A stretch of DNA of 64,000 nt, from contig NBAZ01000004.1 of assembly GCA_002794735.1 (NCBI GenBank), forward strand, positions 930,001-994,000, in the 5' to 3' direction. A program made the position numbers and the translations under genes. The stretch comes from Pyrrhoderma lamaoense. Its lineage: Eukaryota; Basidiomycota; Agaricomycetes; Hymenochaetales; Hymenochaetaceae. The notes beneath the pieces were generated by a model. It ran no database searches. It had not been told where the DNA came from and saw only the letters and a program-made list of their open reading frames with translations. Positions 23,579 to 35,929 of this stretch are shown here, piece by piece; the first letter of the stretch is position 1; the number at the start of each line of letters is the position of its first letter.

Positions 23579-26500
23579 ATGGTGCTCTCCTCCTTCGGTG
23601 CTCAGGGCTTTGGCAATGACAGTAACAACACTTCCGGATCATTGGACTCTATCACCCTTGGGCAACTCAAATCTATGATTTCCTCGGCGCCAAAACCCAA
23701 GGTACATACTTGCACTATAGTAATGTTGTGTACATACTTAGAACTGACACAGGAGCAACTCTTTGATTTTCACTACGATGATGAAGATACGATGATGAAC
23801 GAATTCGACGAGTTCTTCTCAAATATGGAGGCGAATCAATTCGATGAGAACTTGAGAGCTTGGGAAGGCTCTTTCCCAGGAGGTTTGCGCTAACTATACA
23901 GTTTCTGATCGGGTATTGAATGCCAATAACAGAATGGATAAAGAGTCCACATAATAAACGCAAGGCCCATATTGAACTTCTACTAGAGGGGCTAGAGCAT
24001 AAAGATGCAGTGACCAGGTTTACCAATGCTAGGCGTTTGTTCTACGTACTCCAAGGTGAAGTCCTTCTGCATCATCGAATACACTCTCTATCCTCACATT
24101 TTGCGATAGGTACTTTTGCAGAGACGGGTTCTCCAGGACATCAATTACATTGGATTTTTGAAAACTGTAGAACAGTACGCGACGCAAATGGAATAAGTAC
24201 GGTTATGGAAGCTGTAAAGTTGGCAAACTCTAAGCATGACATTCTAAGGTACTGCTAAAATGCTACAGAATTCAGATAAAACTAACAAATCGAACATAGC
24301 TCCCTGACTGATAACGACGCAGCACGAATTGGAATATCACCATCGGACAAACAAGAATGTATCGAAGAAGTGAATACGGAGTTATCTGTCTACCTTGGGA
24401 TCATGTACTTCCTTGTTGAAGCACTTAAAGGTAATGATGGGCTGGCAGATGAACTAAGTGAGTCTCCCGAATTACCATAAAAGTCAAAATAAGCCCTCAT
24501 CAGTGTAGTGAGCCTTGAGCCACCATTACCTGTATATCTTATCGGGATTATTTCATCTCTGAGAGATAAGAGCTTCAAAGGATATCCAGTGAAGAAGGTA
24601 TACTCTTTTATGTGTAATGTTAGCGTTTATATATATTGAATGATATGCTTTTAGCTCCTGCTTCTGTTATGGAAAACTCTCCTAGCATGTTGTGGGGGAC
24701 AAGGGAAGTAAATCGTGCTAGAAAGATAGCCCGTGAATTGTCAGGTTTGTCTGAAGAGAGAGAAGAATGTAAGTTATTTGCGACTACTTCCTTATCTAGA
24801 GATTACTGATCCTCTTGAATTCTGAAAAGCAATGTTAATTAAGTCCTCTCCGTTTGATATTCAAACCTTTCGTCAAGAAACATCAGTAAAGTATCCCACC
24901 TTTTCTGCTGCAATTGCTTCTACACAGGTTACGGAAGGCTCTCAACTGAATGACAACAGGAAGTCCGCTATCTCTATCTCACCTATGAAACTTGCGCAGG
25001 CTTTCTCTCCAATTCCTGTTCGCCACCACTATCATCATGGTGATGATACGGATTTTCAGTCATCCTCGAACCATCCAGGAGGGATGAGTTCGTCTCAATC
25101 CATGTTCCCTCCTGGGAATCCCACCTACAATCCGAATCCACAATCTCTTACACCTGCTCCAACACCTCCACCATCGCCAAAACCAAAAAAACAACAGTAT
25201 CAAACTGACCAGAGTAGACCGTTTTTGTTCCCTTTTTCCCGTAGTCAAGTTAGAGGAAAGGGGCGTTCTCGACTTGTTCCTTTTGCTATAGATGAGGCAG
25301 ACCGTCTGTATAATAAGCACATGCACATAAGTGTGTCGCTTTTGCAAATGTGGCGTACTCGCGAGGACTGTATGATAGAAGAGAGTGGACTGCACCGTCT
25401 GGCTGGATCCACAGGAGACTTTGAGACATTTGATTCTGTTCTCAGCTTGAACTCACGTAATATGGACAGCAGTTCTGCATCCAACTCGGGGATTTCTGCA
25501 ACAGATAAAGAGAAGAAAGTTGTGAAAGATACAGAAGAGGTAGCAGAGGAACTTCCAGATATCATCTTGCTGGATTCAAAAATCACGGAAGTCTGTGAAT
25601 CCCTTAAACAAGTAGATAAAAATGCTTCACGTACAGAGGCAAGGAAATACAGAGATCTAAAGGAACGGAAGGAAAGTCTTATGCGCTTAAAACGTGTTGA
25701 GCAGATTTATGTAAGTGCAATTGGCAGATTCATTATTATGCCGTTAACTATCAGACATAGAGTGCTGTACTACCAAACCTTCCGGGTTGGGTCACGGTTC
25801 TCTTAAAAATGCTTCTTGCTACTGTTTCTGTCAACAATATGAATCAGCAGCCTTTATCTGCTTCATCAAACGCCTTTCCTCCAGGTGCTAGTTCGCGTAT
25901 GGGTTTTCTTACTTGTGCTTATGTTGTTGTATATTGATAATTGCGTAGCGGAACACCAGCAACCTCCCCAAGCTCCTCTTTCACCTGAAGAAATTGATTT
26001 ATTCCGTCATAGAGAAATCATGTCTAAAGCAGTCTCAGCTATCCTACTTTTATCTCTCAAATGGTTCAAGGCATCACGTAGGGTCATCGATGTACAGAAT
26101 GAACCTCACTGATCAATATTAATTGTAGATGCGATGAAATTCCACTACCTGGGCCAATTACTTCTTGAATCAAACTGCCTATTACTTATTCTCAAGATGT
26201 TCACTTTGCAAGAAGTTTCGAACACTGTTACCTCAAAGGCAGAAGCCCCTGAAAAAAAGTATGTTCCTCCATTCAACTGCCTTTCCCTCAATCTTATGAG
26301 TTGTCCGTATCCATCAGCTTCTTTCAATACTGCTTGAGATTCTCGCGAAATCCCCAGGCACAACAAATGGATGACAGGATTTCTAAAAACTTGCTCACTG
26401 TACCACGAACGATTAAGCGGCAAGGAAGCAAGGGAGAGGAAGAAGTAGAGCTCATAAGCGACTTTTCATGGCGCAATTTCTTCTCAAGTATCAACTTTGT

Positions 26501-27932
26501 GAGAATAATGCAAAAACTTTCGAAACATAGATCACACAGAATTTGGCTTCTTGTGCAATACAAGAGTACTGTGAGTATGTCACTCTGTATCTATATCTTG
26601 TCTGTTATAAAACCCAATCATTATAGGCAGTACTAAAACGAGTCACAAAAGTTTCACATCCTATGCTTCAACTGTATGTTCTGAAATTGATAAAGAGCCA
26701 AGTCCCCTATTCAGGTCGTAAATGGCGACAAAGTAAGATCACCAGTTGGCTGCTTTTGCGGTTACTCGTTTCTGACAGAAGCTCTAGCAAATATGAAAGT
26801 AATAACAACTATATACCTCAATTGTCGACCCGACTTGAGGGACGAGTGGCTAACAGGAAATGAAGTGGATGATGCCCAAGATGCACTTGTAAGTAGCCAC
26901 TTCTACATGTCAATACAAGTTGTTTGAACAATGTATACGTGAAAGGCACAGGAACAGGCCTTACGCAAACTCGTCAAATATTGTGTGTATATCATATGTT
27001 TCGAAGTCTCTGCTGTCCCTCATCCTTATTTTTAGATAACACCAAGCGTTACGGTGCAGCCAGCGCACATGCTGCTGCTCGTGAGAGCCACCGTAGGTCA
27101 TCAAGTTTAAGTATGCCTCTAGGCGAATTGCATGCAGGACCCGAGTTATCAGCAATATCGAGGCCCGTTGGCACACCAAATGTCGTTGAAGCAGATGTTT
27201 TCCCTCCAGCACGCGCTCAGGCACCAGACCCATCAATATTCTTACCATACACGACAGAAGATATTGCATTCGAGGAAGAATATGAAGAATATCTTTCCGA
27301 CCTCGGGATGACTGAGGATACGTCCTCGGATGGACTGTTTAGTGGTACCTCAGCCTGGCACAGACTTCCTCACATCGGATCGGAACTCGCAGATGATATC
27401 TCTGATAGCGAGAGTATTGCTTCGATTGGTGAACTGGGTGACGAAGCCAAGTTTGACCCGGGTCTTGACTCTGACCGTGAATCTATTGATGAAAATCGTA
27501 ACAACTGGGAGGTAAGATATTTGCGAACCACACTTATTGCAAAAGAAGAACAAACTAGTGACCTCTTCTATCTGTAGCACATGAGCCCGAAGACTATGGC
27601 TGCATTACCGAAGTCACCAGTTGGCGTACACAGAAGATCAAGCTCGGGTTCTAGTTTGCGTCCAATCTTACCTTTCGGGTTAGATGATAATAGTGCGGTT
27701 GATCTGGAAGAAGTCGATGACGAAGATGAGCAAGAAATGGGACCTATGCCTCGTGAAAAGTCGGGTCCATTCGCCCAAGGTGGAGGTGTCGACGAAGTAG
27801 AATATGCTTACGGGTATGTCCCTCTTCACTCTAAGATTTCGCGCGATATACTGATTTATTGTTATAGTCTATGATTTGATGCATGGCCGAAGAAATTCAT
27901 TAATCGGTATAACTATGGATAATAATTTGTAA
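23579..27932 (+). CDS. FAR11: Far11/STRIP subunit of the STRIPAK complex
   Basis: Scaffold subunit of striatin-interacting phosphatase and kinase complexes, which in fungi act in mating, cell fusion and TORC2/septation control. MVLSSFGAQGFGND is followed by acidic FDFHYDDEDTMMNEFDEFF. The N1221 domain follows (SPHNKRKAHIELLLEGLEHK, then DAVTRFTNARRLFYVLQGTF). Later conserved parts are YLGIMYFLVEALKGND, LLLLLWKTLLACCGGQGKS, PFLFPFSRSQVRGKGRSRLV and the C-terminal helical region with LLILKMFTLQEVSNTVTSK (DUF3402-like). A proline-rich linker sits at about 25,080-25,200. Near the end are Ser-rich and acidic segments. A last intron (donor after GVDEVEYAY, acceptor TTATAG) would give a stop at 27932; without it the ORF stops at 27874. 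About twelve introns. Confidence 0.87.
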
Positions 27933-28223
27933 TAAAATTATCATGTATACATGAATTGTTCAAATAAATAAGAAAGTGGAGAAACACAGCAGTTGTTGTC
28001 ATTGTGAAGTTTATAATTAAAGCAATAAGATCAAAACAGGTAACCAATGGATCATACTAATTATATGCTATTACCATACAAAGCTTGTTATGTTGGGAGG
28101 CTAAATGGAATAAAAAACGAAGAGTACATCACTGTGAATGGAAAGTGAGTTGTTAGAATGTCCTGTCTGGTATCAGTTTAAATACGTATAGTCAAAATAT
28201 GTGAAACGAAATATGCAAAATTA

Positions 28224-31200
28224 CTAGGTGGATATTAGGGAAAATACAAGCAAAACATATAGCATCATGGTCTCCATGCTACTTTGTTTGGTGTAGCAGG
28301 GGAAGCCTCTTGTTTGCATACCACTTTTCGAAGGAGTTGTCAGACCAAGTGGTAACACATTAGTTGATAATCCGGTGGTAACAGCAATTGAAGATAAAGA
28401 TAGGTCGGTAGCATCTACATCGGCTCGCCGCATGAATTGTATTGGAGTAAGAGGAGAACCCTTCGGAGAACCTGTTTGGTATGTACCCTCAGGTGTAGAA
28501 ATAGCGAACGAAGGCACACCACGACTCAATGAATCAGGGGAACCTGGCGTTTTCGGAGATCTATTTATAGGATTATCATCTTTATTGCGCAGAGATGCTG
28601 CACTTATCCACCGCTCCCTTGACCCTGGACGAGGAGGAGTTTCAGGCAATACTCTAAAAAGGTCCGCAAAGTGGTCCTTAATGAACCTATCGTTGCGTCA
28701 ACAGACTATTGCTATGCTTATGGATATTTTTTGGCTCACCTTGATAACTCTACCCAGCCTCCTCCTACACGAACCATTACAGTCTGTGATCGTAATATCC
28801 TACAGAAACATAGTTTTGGTTCGCTTCCACCAATCCAGTACTTCCCACTTTTATCTTTCCATGTGTCCATTACAGCTTCAACATTGATATCAACAGGTAA
28901 ATTATTGATTACATCCCCTAAGGCAACATCCAACTTGTTCTTTGGGTCAGCAACATATTTCTTCGTCTTTTTCTGTACTTTATCTGGCGTTGCCTCCCGA
29001 GGGAATGAACTGAATGACTGTCTAGGTGCTCGGGCCCAGGTACCTCGGTTGCTGCCAGTACTACTAGGAGGCCTTGGTGGTGCGTCGGATATCAATGACG
29101 ACAATCGTCGTCTCAGGCCAGCGATGGGTTTATTGTTCTGATTAGAGGAAGATGTGTTCGAGGAGATACTGGAGTTTCTTTGACGAGAAGCAAATGTGGA
29201 ACCAAAATACGAGCGTGGTACGGGAGGTACAGGTGGACTCAATGGACGCATTGCGCCAGCAGAGACTGAGCGAGATGACGCTCTCGAAACGGTAAGACTC
29301 GATCTAGGTCTAGGAGCAGGCTCTTGAGACTGTTTTGAGGATCCAGCCGACGACGCAGATGTAGCTCGTCGCTTCGCCAAAGTCGGGGCAAGGAATCCAT
29401 TTTTGGCATTTACAGAAAGACTCATGTACTTGCTCCGTTTGCTATCTTTATCACTGACACTGCCCATAGAAGCGCGGCTTGCCCTTCCAGAGCTAGAATA
29501 CGCAGTAACACTCCCCGGACGAGAAACTCGCCCACTGAGTTTTTCTTGTGCCATTTCCAATAATTCTTCCAAGTTTGCTTGAGTCGATTGTATTCTACGA
29601 TTGCCCTTGGGTCGTCCATCACTGGACTGAATCGTTCGCTCATATCCTCGAAAATGCCCTTAGTATGAGATATTTTCTCAGATAACTGTTCTTCAGGAGT
29701 CACCATTTCCCCTAACTCAGATAGTCCAGTCGAAGATGCTCTCTCTAGAAGTGCACTTGAGCAGTTATCAATACAGTCTAAAAGCTCACTGAACGCGGAA
29801 TCACAAATTGTGATGGATGACGTTAGTTGCGCTAGCTGTTGAATTCGCTTGATCATCTCCTGCGAGGCATCGACTTCGAATCGTAAAGAACGTAGCTCTG
29901 CCTCGGTAGCTGGATTCTCCGAGCTCTTAGGTAGTGTTTCAGTATCCTTCTCTACACGTGTTAATGAGGCCATCATGGATCCATAAATTTCCTCGGTAGG
30001 AAGCTGGTTATTTGTCTGGCCATGTGGAGAGGAAGGATACGAGCAGCGTGCCATACTATTCAATCCAATTGACTTTAAACGCTTACGAATAGACCTTATG
30101 CTAGTTAATAAAGCCAAGATTTCCTTGCTAGCACCGATTCGCACGGGAGTTTGAGGACCAAATACGTCTTATGAAATGTTAATTGATATACTCAAAACCG
30201 GAAAATATTGATTAACTCTACCTTCTTCTGTCTCGGATATGGTATCTTGATACTTTCTCTGTTTGGCATTAATTTCCTGAAGCCGGGCGTTAACTTGTTC
30301 GTCGATTTGAAGGGCAAACTTTTCTGCACGTTCCCGCTCTTTCTGAGCCAGAGCAAGCTCCTCTCTCTCTCTTTCATGTGCTAATAGAGTGTTTCTCCTT
30401 TCTTCGGCAATCTTGGCAGCTAAAGCGGCTTCCGCCTGTTCAGCACGATTAACCTCCGTAAGGAGAGTTGTATACCTTGTCTGTATACGTTCTGAGTGTA
30501 AAGATAACTCGTCAAGTCCATGAACCCGGGCGTTTAGTACGCCAAGGAGAGTGACATCGTCCTGAACACCAGGCATGATGCGCATTTTTGCTATATCATC
30601 GCGAATAGTCTGAATGGACTGCCGAAAAGCGGAGACCTCTTTACTTCCAATTCCCTTGATTCCTATCTTTAACGAGTTGAGGGGTGATTCGTCGTCTAGT
30701 GTGGGCGCGTCCAGTATTCTGCAAGAAGCTGAATATGTTGCTCGAGTTGGAGATCAATATGACGGGCATCTTGCTCAGTCTTTGTAATCTTCTGGCAGAC
30801 ATTACGAGCTGTCCTGTAGAAACCGACAAACGATCTTTTCTGGACTAAGGAGCTAACACCCCCTGAAAGACGAATAGCATAGGCGTTTGTATCATTGCGA
30901 ACAGCCCTATCAATAAGCGCAGGATCAATGGGTGGACGGACAATACTCGAGCGTGGCATTTCGTCAGACGAAGAAACGGAAGATGCCAGCGGAGGGCGCC
31001 TCGAAACCAGTGGAACTCTGGTTGGTAGCTCTTTAACAAAAATTTCGACCTCCAACTTCGTTTTTTCGAGCTTATCAGATAGTGTTAGCTCCTTGTCCGA
31101 ATATTGACCTTCGGTAGTAGAAGATGTGTCCTCATCGGAGCATGGGTCCTTAAGTAATTGCTCAAAGTGATTGTCATATTGATTTTTGAGATCTTCAATA

Positions 31201-33519
31201 GTATTCTCGAGAACATGTGCTTTCTCCCGGATGCTCTCCATCACCAAAGCCTGCCCTTGGACATCGAGCCATAATTTGTGTAGACGGAATATATCAGAGA
31301 AGTGACTGCTAAGTGTTTCTCTTTTTGATACTATGTGATCATGAAGAGGTGCAGGAAGACTATCAACGAGATCAGTGGAAGATGCGATACTATCAGAGAA
31401 TTGCTTGTGAAGGCTCTTGAGTGTGTCCTCTGTGGATTCTAGTGTAACAGATTCGGATGGCAAGCCTGAACTGGGGCTTTCTGGTGTGGGGGGTGCTGCA
31501 TCCCCTCCAAATTGTTGTTTCCAGTGTGATCTCAAGAGTGCATCTTTCAATGTAGGGGTGGCGGAGTCCAGACTTGAAGATAGTTTTCCCATTAAAGACC
31601 ATACACGCTGGATTTCTCGAAGCTTAGTCACATCAAGAGAGACACTTTCTTTATCTCTTTTGACTCTTTCAAGCTCTTCCTCCAGCTGTAAGGCAGTATT
31701 TCGAAAAGACTTGATATAGTCCTCGGTGACCATCCTAGTGTTCAACCATGATGCCCTTAGGTGAGCTCGCTTAATTAGACGTAATGCCGATTGCTCCATA
31801 CACGTCAGGTCTTCCAAGAGTCTAGGAAGCACAGCTAGATAGGCCTGACAATATATCGGGTCCACGCAAGAGGGATCTGATAGGTCGGGTCGACTCCCAC
31901 TACGACCGTCCAATTCGTCTCTAGAGTGTAGACTTGTCAAAGACGATACAAATCTATTCTTAAGCTCCAACATCTCCCTTTTGATTTCTTCAATTTCTTC
32001 GAAATTACTACATTCGTTCTGATAGGAGCTGATATAACGACTGGCTTCGTCAAGTAACTTACGAGAAGTAGACACTTCAGTCGACAGAGTCTTTACAAGG
32101 CCTTCGTTATATGACGCATAGTCAGGGAATAAGGAGTGGATAGGACGGGGGAACGAAGCGGATGGCGATGATGGGTCTGGGCGCGCTAGTATCCGTTTTT
32201 TGATGTTATCTAGTTGGGAGGTAAAGGAAGCCTCGCTTTGTCGAGAAGGCATCTGCTTTGATGCATTTTGAACGTTGTCGATGATAGCCTGTAGTGAAAT
32301 AATGTCCTTTCTACTTTCAGTATAGATCTCATCCGCCCTAGCGAAATTATTTCAGCCAGTGCTTATGCTATCACGTCACTGAGATTTTGATTATGCATTA
32401 CCTTTTCCATTGCATATTTATCATCATAAGGAACTTCCCTAGGGCCGAAAGCTCCTTGTCACATCTTTCTTCTACTCGGTCCTGTTCATCTAAAATAGTA
32501 TCGGGTACCGGTTTTCTACTATCATCAATGATTTTATCTAATGCTCTACCAGCAGCAGCGACAGGCCCATGCCGCAGCGATGCGATCCTACTCGAAAACT
32601 GGACTATCTCACGAGACAGTTCATCGGCCAACTTAAATCGCGTGCTCCGTAATTGTCCTTCTACGGTAGTAGTTGCAGTTGCTGGTAACGACTCATCGAG
32701 TATATAAGAGTCACACACATCCGATTTCCAACGAGCGCGATCTTCAAGGAAAATTTGAAGATTGTCAAGGATCTCTGCACGGTTCTTATAAGCTAGAGCT
32801 CGTTGTTCTTCCCAGGTGAGACGACCACTAAGTAGGTCGAGTAGTTCCGAACGGTCCCGTAACAGATGAAGAAGCTTGTCGAGAGCAAATAACGTCGTTA
32901 ATGTTATTTCAATAAGATCTGTATCCTCAGCAGATAAATTTCGTTGAGTAGCGGCTAAGATTGAATAGAATAGAATTTCAGTTGAATGGAACAAACAGCA
33001 TTCAAAAATCATGAACAAACCTTTTGTCAGAGCTTTGAGTTTCTTCAAGTCACCCTTGTCTAATGATTCTGTTTCCTTCTCTATTCTTTCTTGCTCTCTG
33101 AGCCAGTCATCGAGCTGGGCACGTGTAGTCAACGTGGAAATCTGATCATAGGTCTTCTCTAGTTCTTCCGCTCCTGCAAAGACGTCGACCTGGGGCAATT
33201 GCTCGATATACTGATTGATGGGAGGATAATAATGAATACTTATAAAGGAGTATACGTATAGACGTACTTGAATCTTCTCCTCAATCCATTCCTTATGCTT
33301 TATGAACGCTTGTATCTCAATTACTTCATGAGATTCCAAGGCCTGTTCGACCTCATCTTCTTCCTGCCTTTGTTCGATTTCTGAAGAATCATCAACTGTG
33401 CGTTGTTGGCTATTTAAATATTGTTCGAATTTGCGCACGGGGTCTGAAGGTAGTTCAGTATTTTCTGAACCTTGTAGGTTTGCTGGGGAAGACATGGATG
33501 GTCGTGAGGTCGTGAACAA
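28224..33519 (-). CDS. Giant GAR (GAS2-related) domain coiled-coil protein
   Basis: Probable microtubule-associated scaffold of about 1,600 residues. MFTTSRPSMSSPANLQ leads to very long helical, Glu/Leu/Arg-rich stretches over 33,400-29,500 resembling spectrin-like or coiled-coil rods (LDDWLREQERIEKETESL; LTLEELLEMAQEKLSGR at the rod end). A Ser/Arg-rich basic linker follows. Near 28,740-28,900 is the GAR domain: SGKYWIGGSEPKLCFCRILR, then QTVMVRVGGGWVELSRFLKD, the zinc/microtubule-binding fold of GAS2 and spectraplakins. The Ser/Pro tail has SPKTPGSP-type sites. No actin-binding CH domains are visible. A frame switch occurs near 30,703 (G3 run or unrecognised intron). The exact C-terminus is uncertain: a possible last intron would end it at SGVAWRP. 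Confidence 0.75.
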
Positions 33520-33941
33520 AAGGCCAGAGGCAATATAGATAAAATTAAATCATTCCTTAGTAGCAGACAATTGTCTATAAACCGGAATGCTCAAAGTCGG
33601 CTGTTGCAAATAAGACAAGAAGAAGGATCTTTTCACGGTACGGTACGACAAACAAAAGTTTACAGGGCCAGAACCAGAACCAAGATGAGGATCGTCATGG
33701 CCATGGGAATTCCCTTCTCACTCAAAGATACCGAACATCAGTTGATGTCGGCCTTTAACTCAGCGGCCTAATTCTAGACAACCAAAAGATAATGATCATT
33801 ATATTAACTGGTAATTAGATGGATAATGATAACGATATTTTTCCAATAAAGACAAACATCTACTCTCCTTTGAATACAGCATTATAATTATACGTCATTC
33901 TTATAACAGTACATTTAAGCCTTATTACACATAAATTACAT
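33520..33941. other. Intergenic between the GAR-protein start and the DPH1 stop
   Basis: Holds the GAR-protein promoter. On the plus strand a 67-codon frame (33571-33771) without an early ATG ends SLKDTEHQLMSAFNSAA; I cannot support it as a gene. The right half is AT-rich. Confidence 0.5.
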
Positions 33942-35757
33942 CTATTCGATTGTCAATGTCCCCCTTTTCCGTGAGTTTGCCCACGGACTGCCTGCCGCAT
34001 AGAAGTCCATGGGATACGTATCAAGCAGACTTGCCTCATCGTCTGACATACGCCCTTTTGTTTTCCATCCCGGTAGCTTCCCAACAGCAACCGCGGCTTC
34101 ATAAGGGCTTAGAAGGGGTCTGTCAAAAGCGTAACCCCAGTCTATTGATAGACGTGGACAGGATGTCTGGACGAATGTGGATATATGTGGATTGAAAAGA
34201 GCTAGCTTTGCGGGAGAAAGCTCTGACAGCAATATTGGTACGTAAGGAATCGAAAACTTTGTTTGATGCATTTGCCGGGTTATTGCCTATAAAATGTATT
34301 AGAGCTTGTCTATATGGTGGGAGAAAGGGGTGCTCTTGTTACCTCCAATTGCTTCAAGTTACCTTGACGCCCCAATGTCCCTAGAATTAACCCCCAGCTG
34401 CGGGAAATTTTGCCTACAGGGGCTCTATTTTTACATTGTTCCGGAATAAAGTCTATGCTATGTCTAGCCTTCTCAACAGCATCACTTCGTATGGATTTCA
34501 TTTCGTCATGATTATACCGTTCTCGGGTGAGTTTCTTTGAGTATGGATCGTAACGGAATGCCGGGACAGAAGGATTAGCTATCATAATCGATTCAAGGTG
34601 AAAACGCCCATCGCCAAGATAACTATAGATTAAGACACGTGAGATAGAAGCTGTTTACTGTTGATATAATATTTCATACAGTAGGGCATCCACATCCTTG
34701 AGTGGTGGTGCTGTGCAACCTAATATTTCACCAGGTGATAAAGGCTTGGATCTTGGAATAGCAGTCTCATAATTTCGGGTCCAAAATACTGAGCCAGTGG
34801 GCGTCTGAGAGCTGGATTGTTCCAGTGGTGCGATATCCAGGGACAGATCGTCATTAAGTTTTTGAAGAGCAGCAGCAAACTGGATAGTGGAGACTAGAGC
34901 TAAACGAGTTGGTAGGCGTTTCTTGTCTCGCTCTTTCTCAAGCGGAGAATCAGGGACAGTGCTAGTTCCAGGTCCCTGTATCTGTAAGTATTTACTTGAT
35001 CCAATCTTTGTTCCAGGAGCTATATGGCACCGAGATACTTCGGAGGATAACAATTGCTCTTCAAAGATCTCCCGATCATCGGGGAAATTGAGACGAACAG
35101 TCTCGGTCAAGTGTTGGGAGTCGATTGATATTTCAACGAAGACGTACAAAGTCTTAATGGTAGTCGTGTCAATAGGCACTTGATGCAGCTATAAGATAGC
35201 TCATCTATTGATTCTATAAGTAATCAAACGTACCAAGACAACTATGCCCATAATGTATCAACATGTCGCATCCGAGAGCGATAGCCGTATAGTCATCTAT
35301 GCAACATGCTCCATATGTCACATCACCCATAACTACAGTTAGTGCTGAAGTGAATCTGATGCACCATTTAAGACCTGATGAGCTCTCAAGAGATAGGGAC
35401 ATACTGTTCAATAATATCAGCGATGGCACAAGCAAACATCTGAAGCCCCTCGGGCATTTGAAGTGCCACCATCTTCGCATTATTTTTTCGGATATGATGG
35501 ATCGTCTTGTGTATTTCAAAAGAATAATTTGATGGTAGACGGGAAATAGCCGCATTTAGTCCGGAGTCTTCAAGGATTTCGGCCGGTATTTGGTTGACGA
35601 AGGCTGGTGAGTTTGATTTTGATGGGTTTGCTACGCGTTTCCCTACAAAGCGCTTTCGTGGCTTCTTAGCAGTCTTTTCTGAGGGTGTGTCAGGGACCAT
35701 TTTTTGAGAAGGACTAGTGGAACATAGAGCAGGTGTAGCATAAACAAATTTACTCAT
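33942..35757 (-). CDS. DPH1: Diphthamide synthase subunit Dph1
   Basis: With Dph2 forms the radical-SAM-like [4Fe-4S] enzyme that transfers 3-amino-3-carboxypropyl from SAM to the target histidine of elongation factor 2. After a basic leader ([17 protein letters not shown]) comes [20 protein letters not shown] and [20 protein letters not shown]. The three cluster cysteines are visible: [26 protein letters not shown] and [16 protein letters not shown]. The ending is [16 protein letters not shown]. About five introns. Divergent to NPC1, with about 170 bp between the starts. DPH6 is in the same window (57.9 kb). Confidence 0.95.
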
Positions 35758-35929
35758 TTACTGACTGAGCCGATCAGACTCTCGATTATGACGTAAGAAG
35801 TCTATGGCACATAACACCGTGTCCTGATACATGTGACCAATTGTACAGTTAACTCGTTTCCAGTACTTCATTCTCTTCTGCTGTACCAGTGGCAGCTTCG
35901 TCATAACTTCACAATACTGTTTGGTGAAG

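Noticed and set aside
33571..33771. Plus-strand ORF ending LKDTEHQLMSAFNSAA between the GAR protein and DPH1
   Set aside because: No ATG until two thirds of the way in, no clear splice-in exon and no known similarity; could be a tiny gene but I cannot support it.
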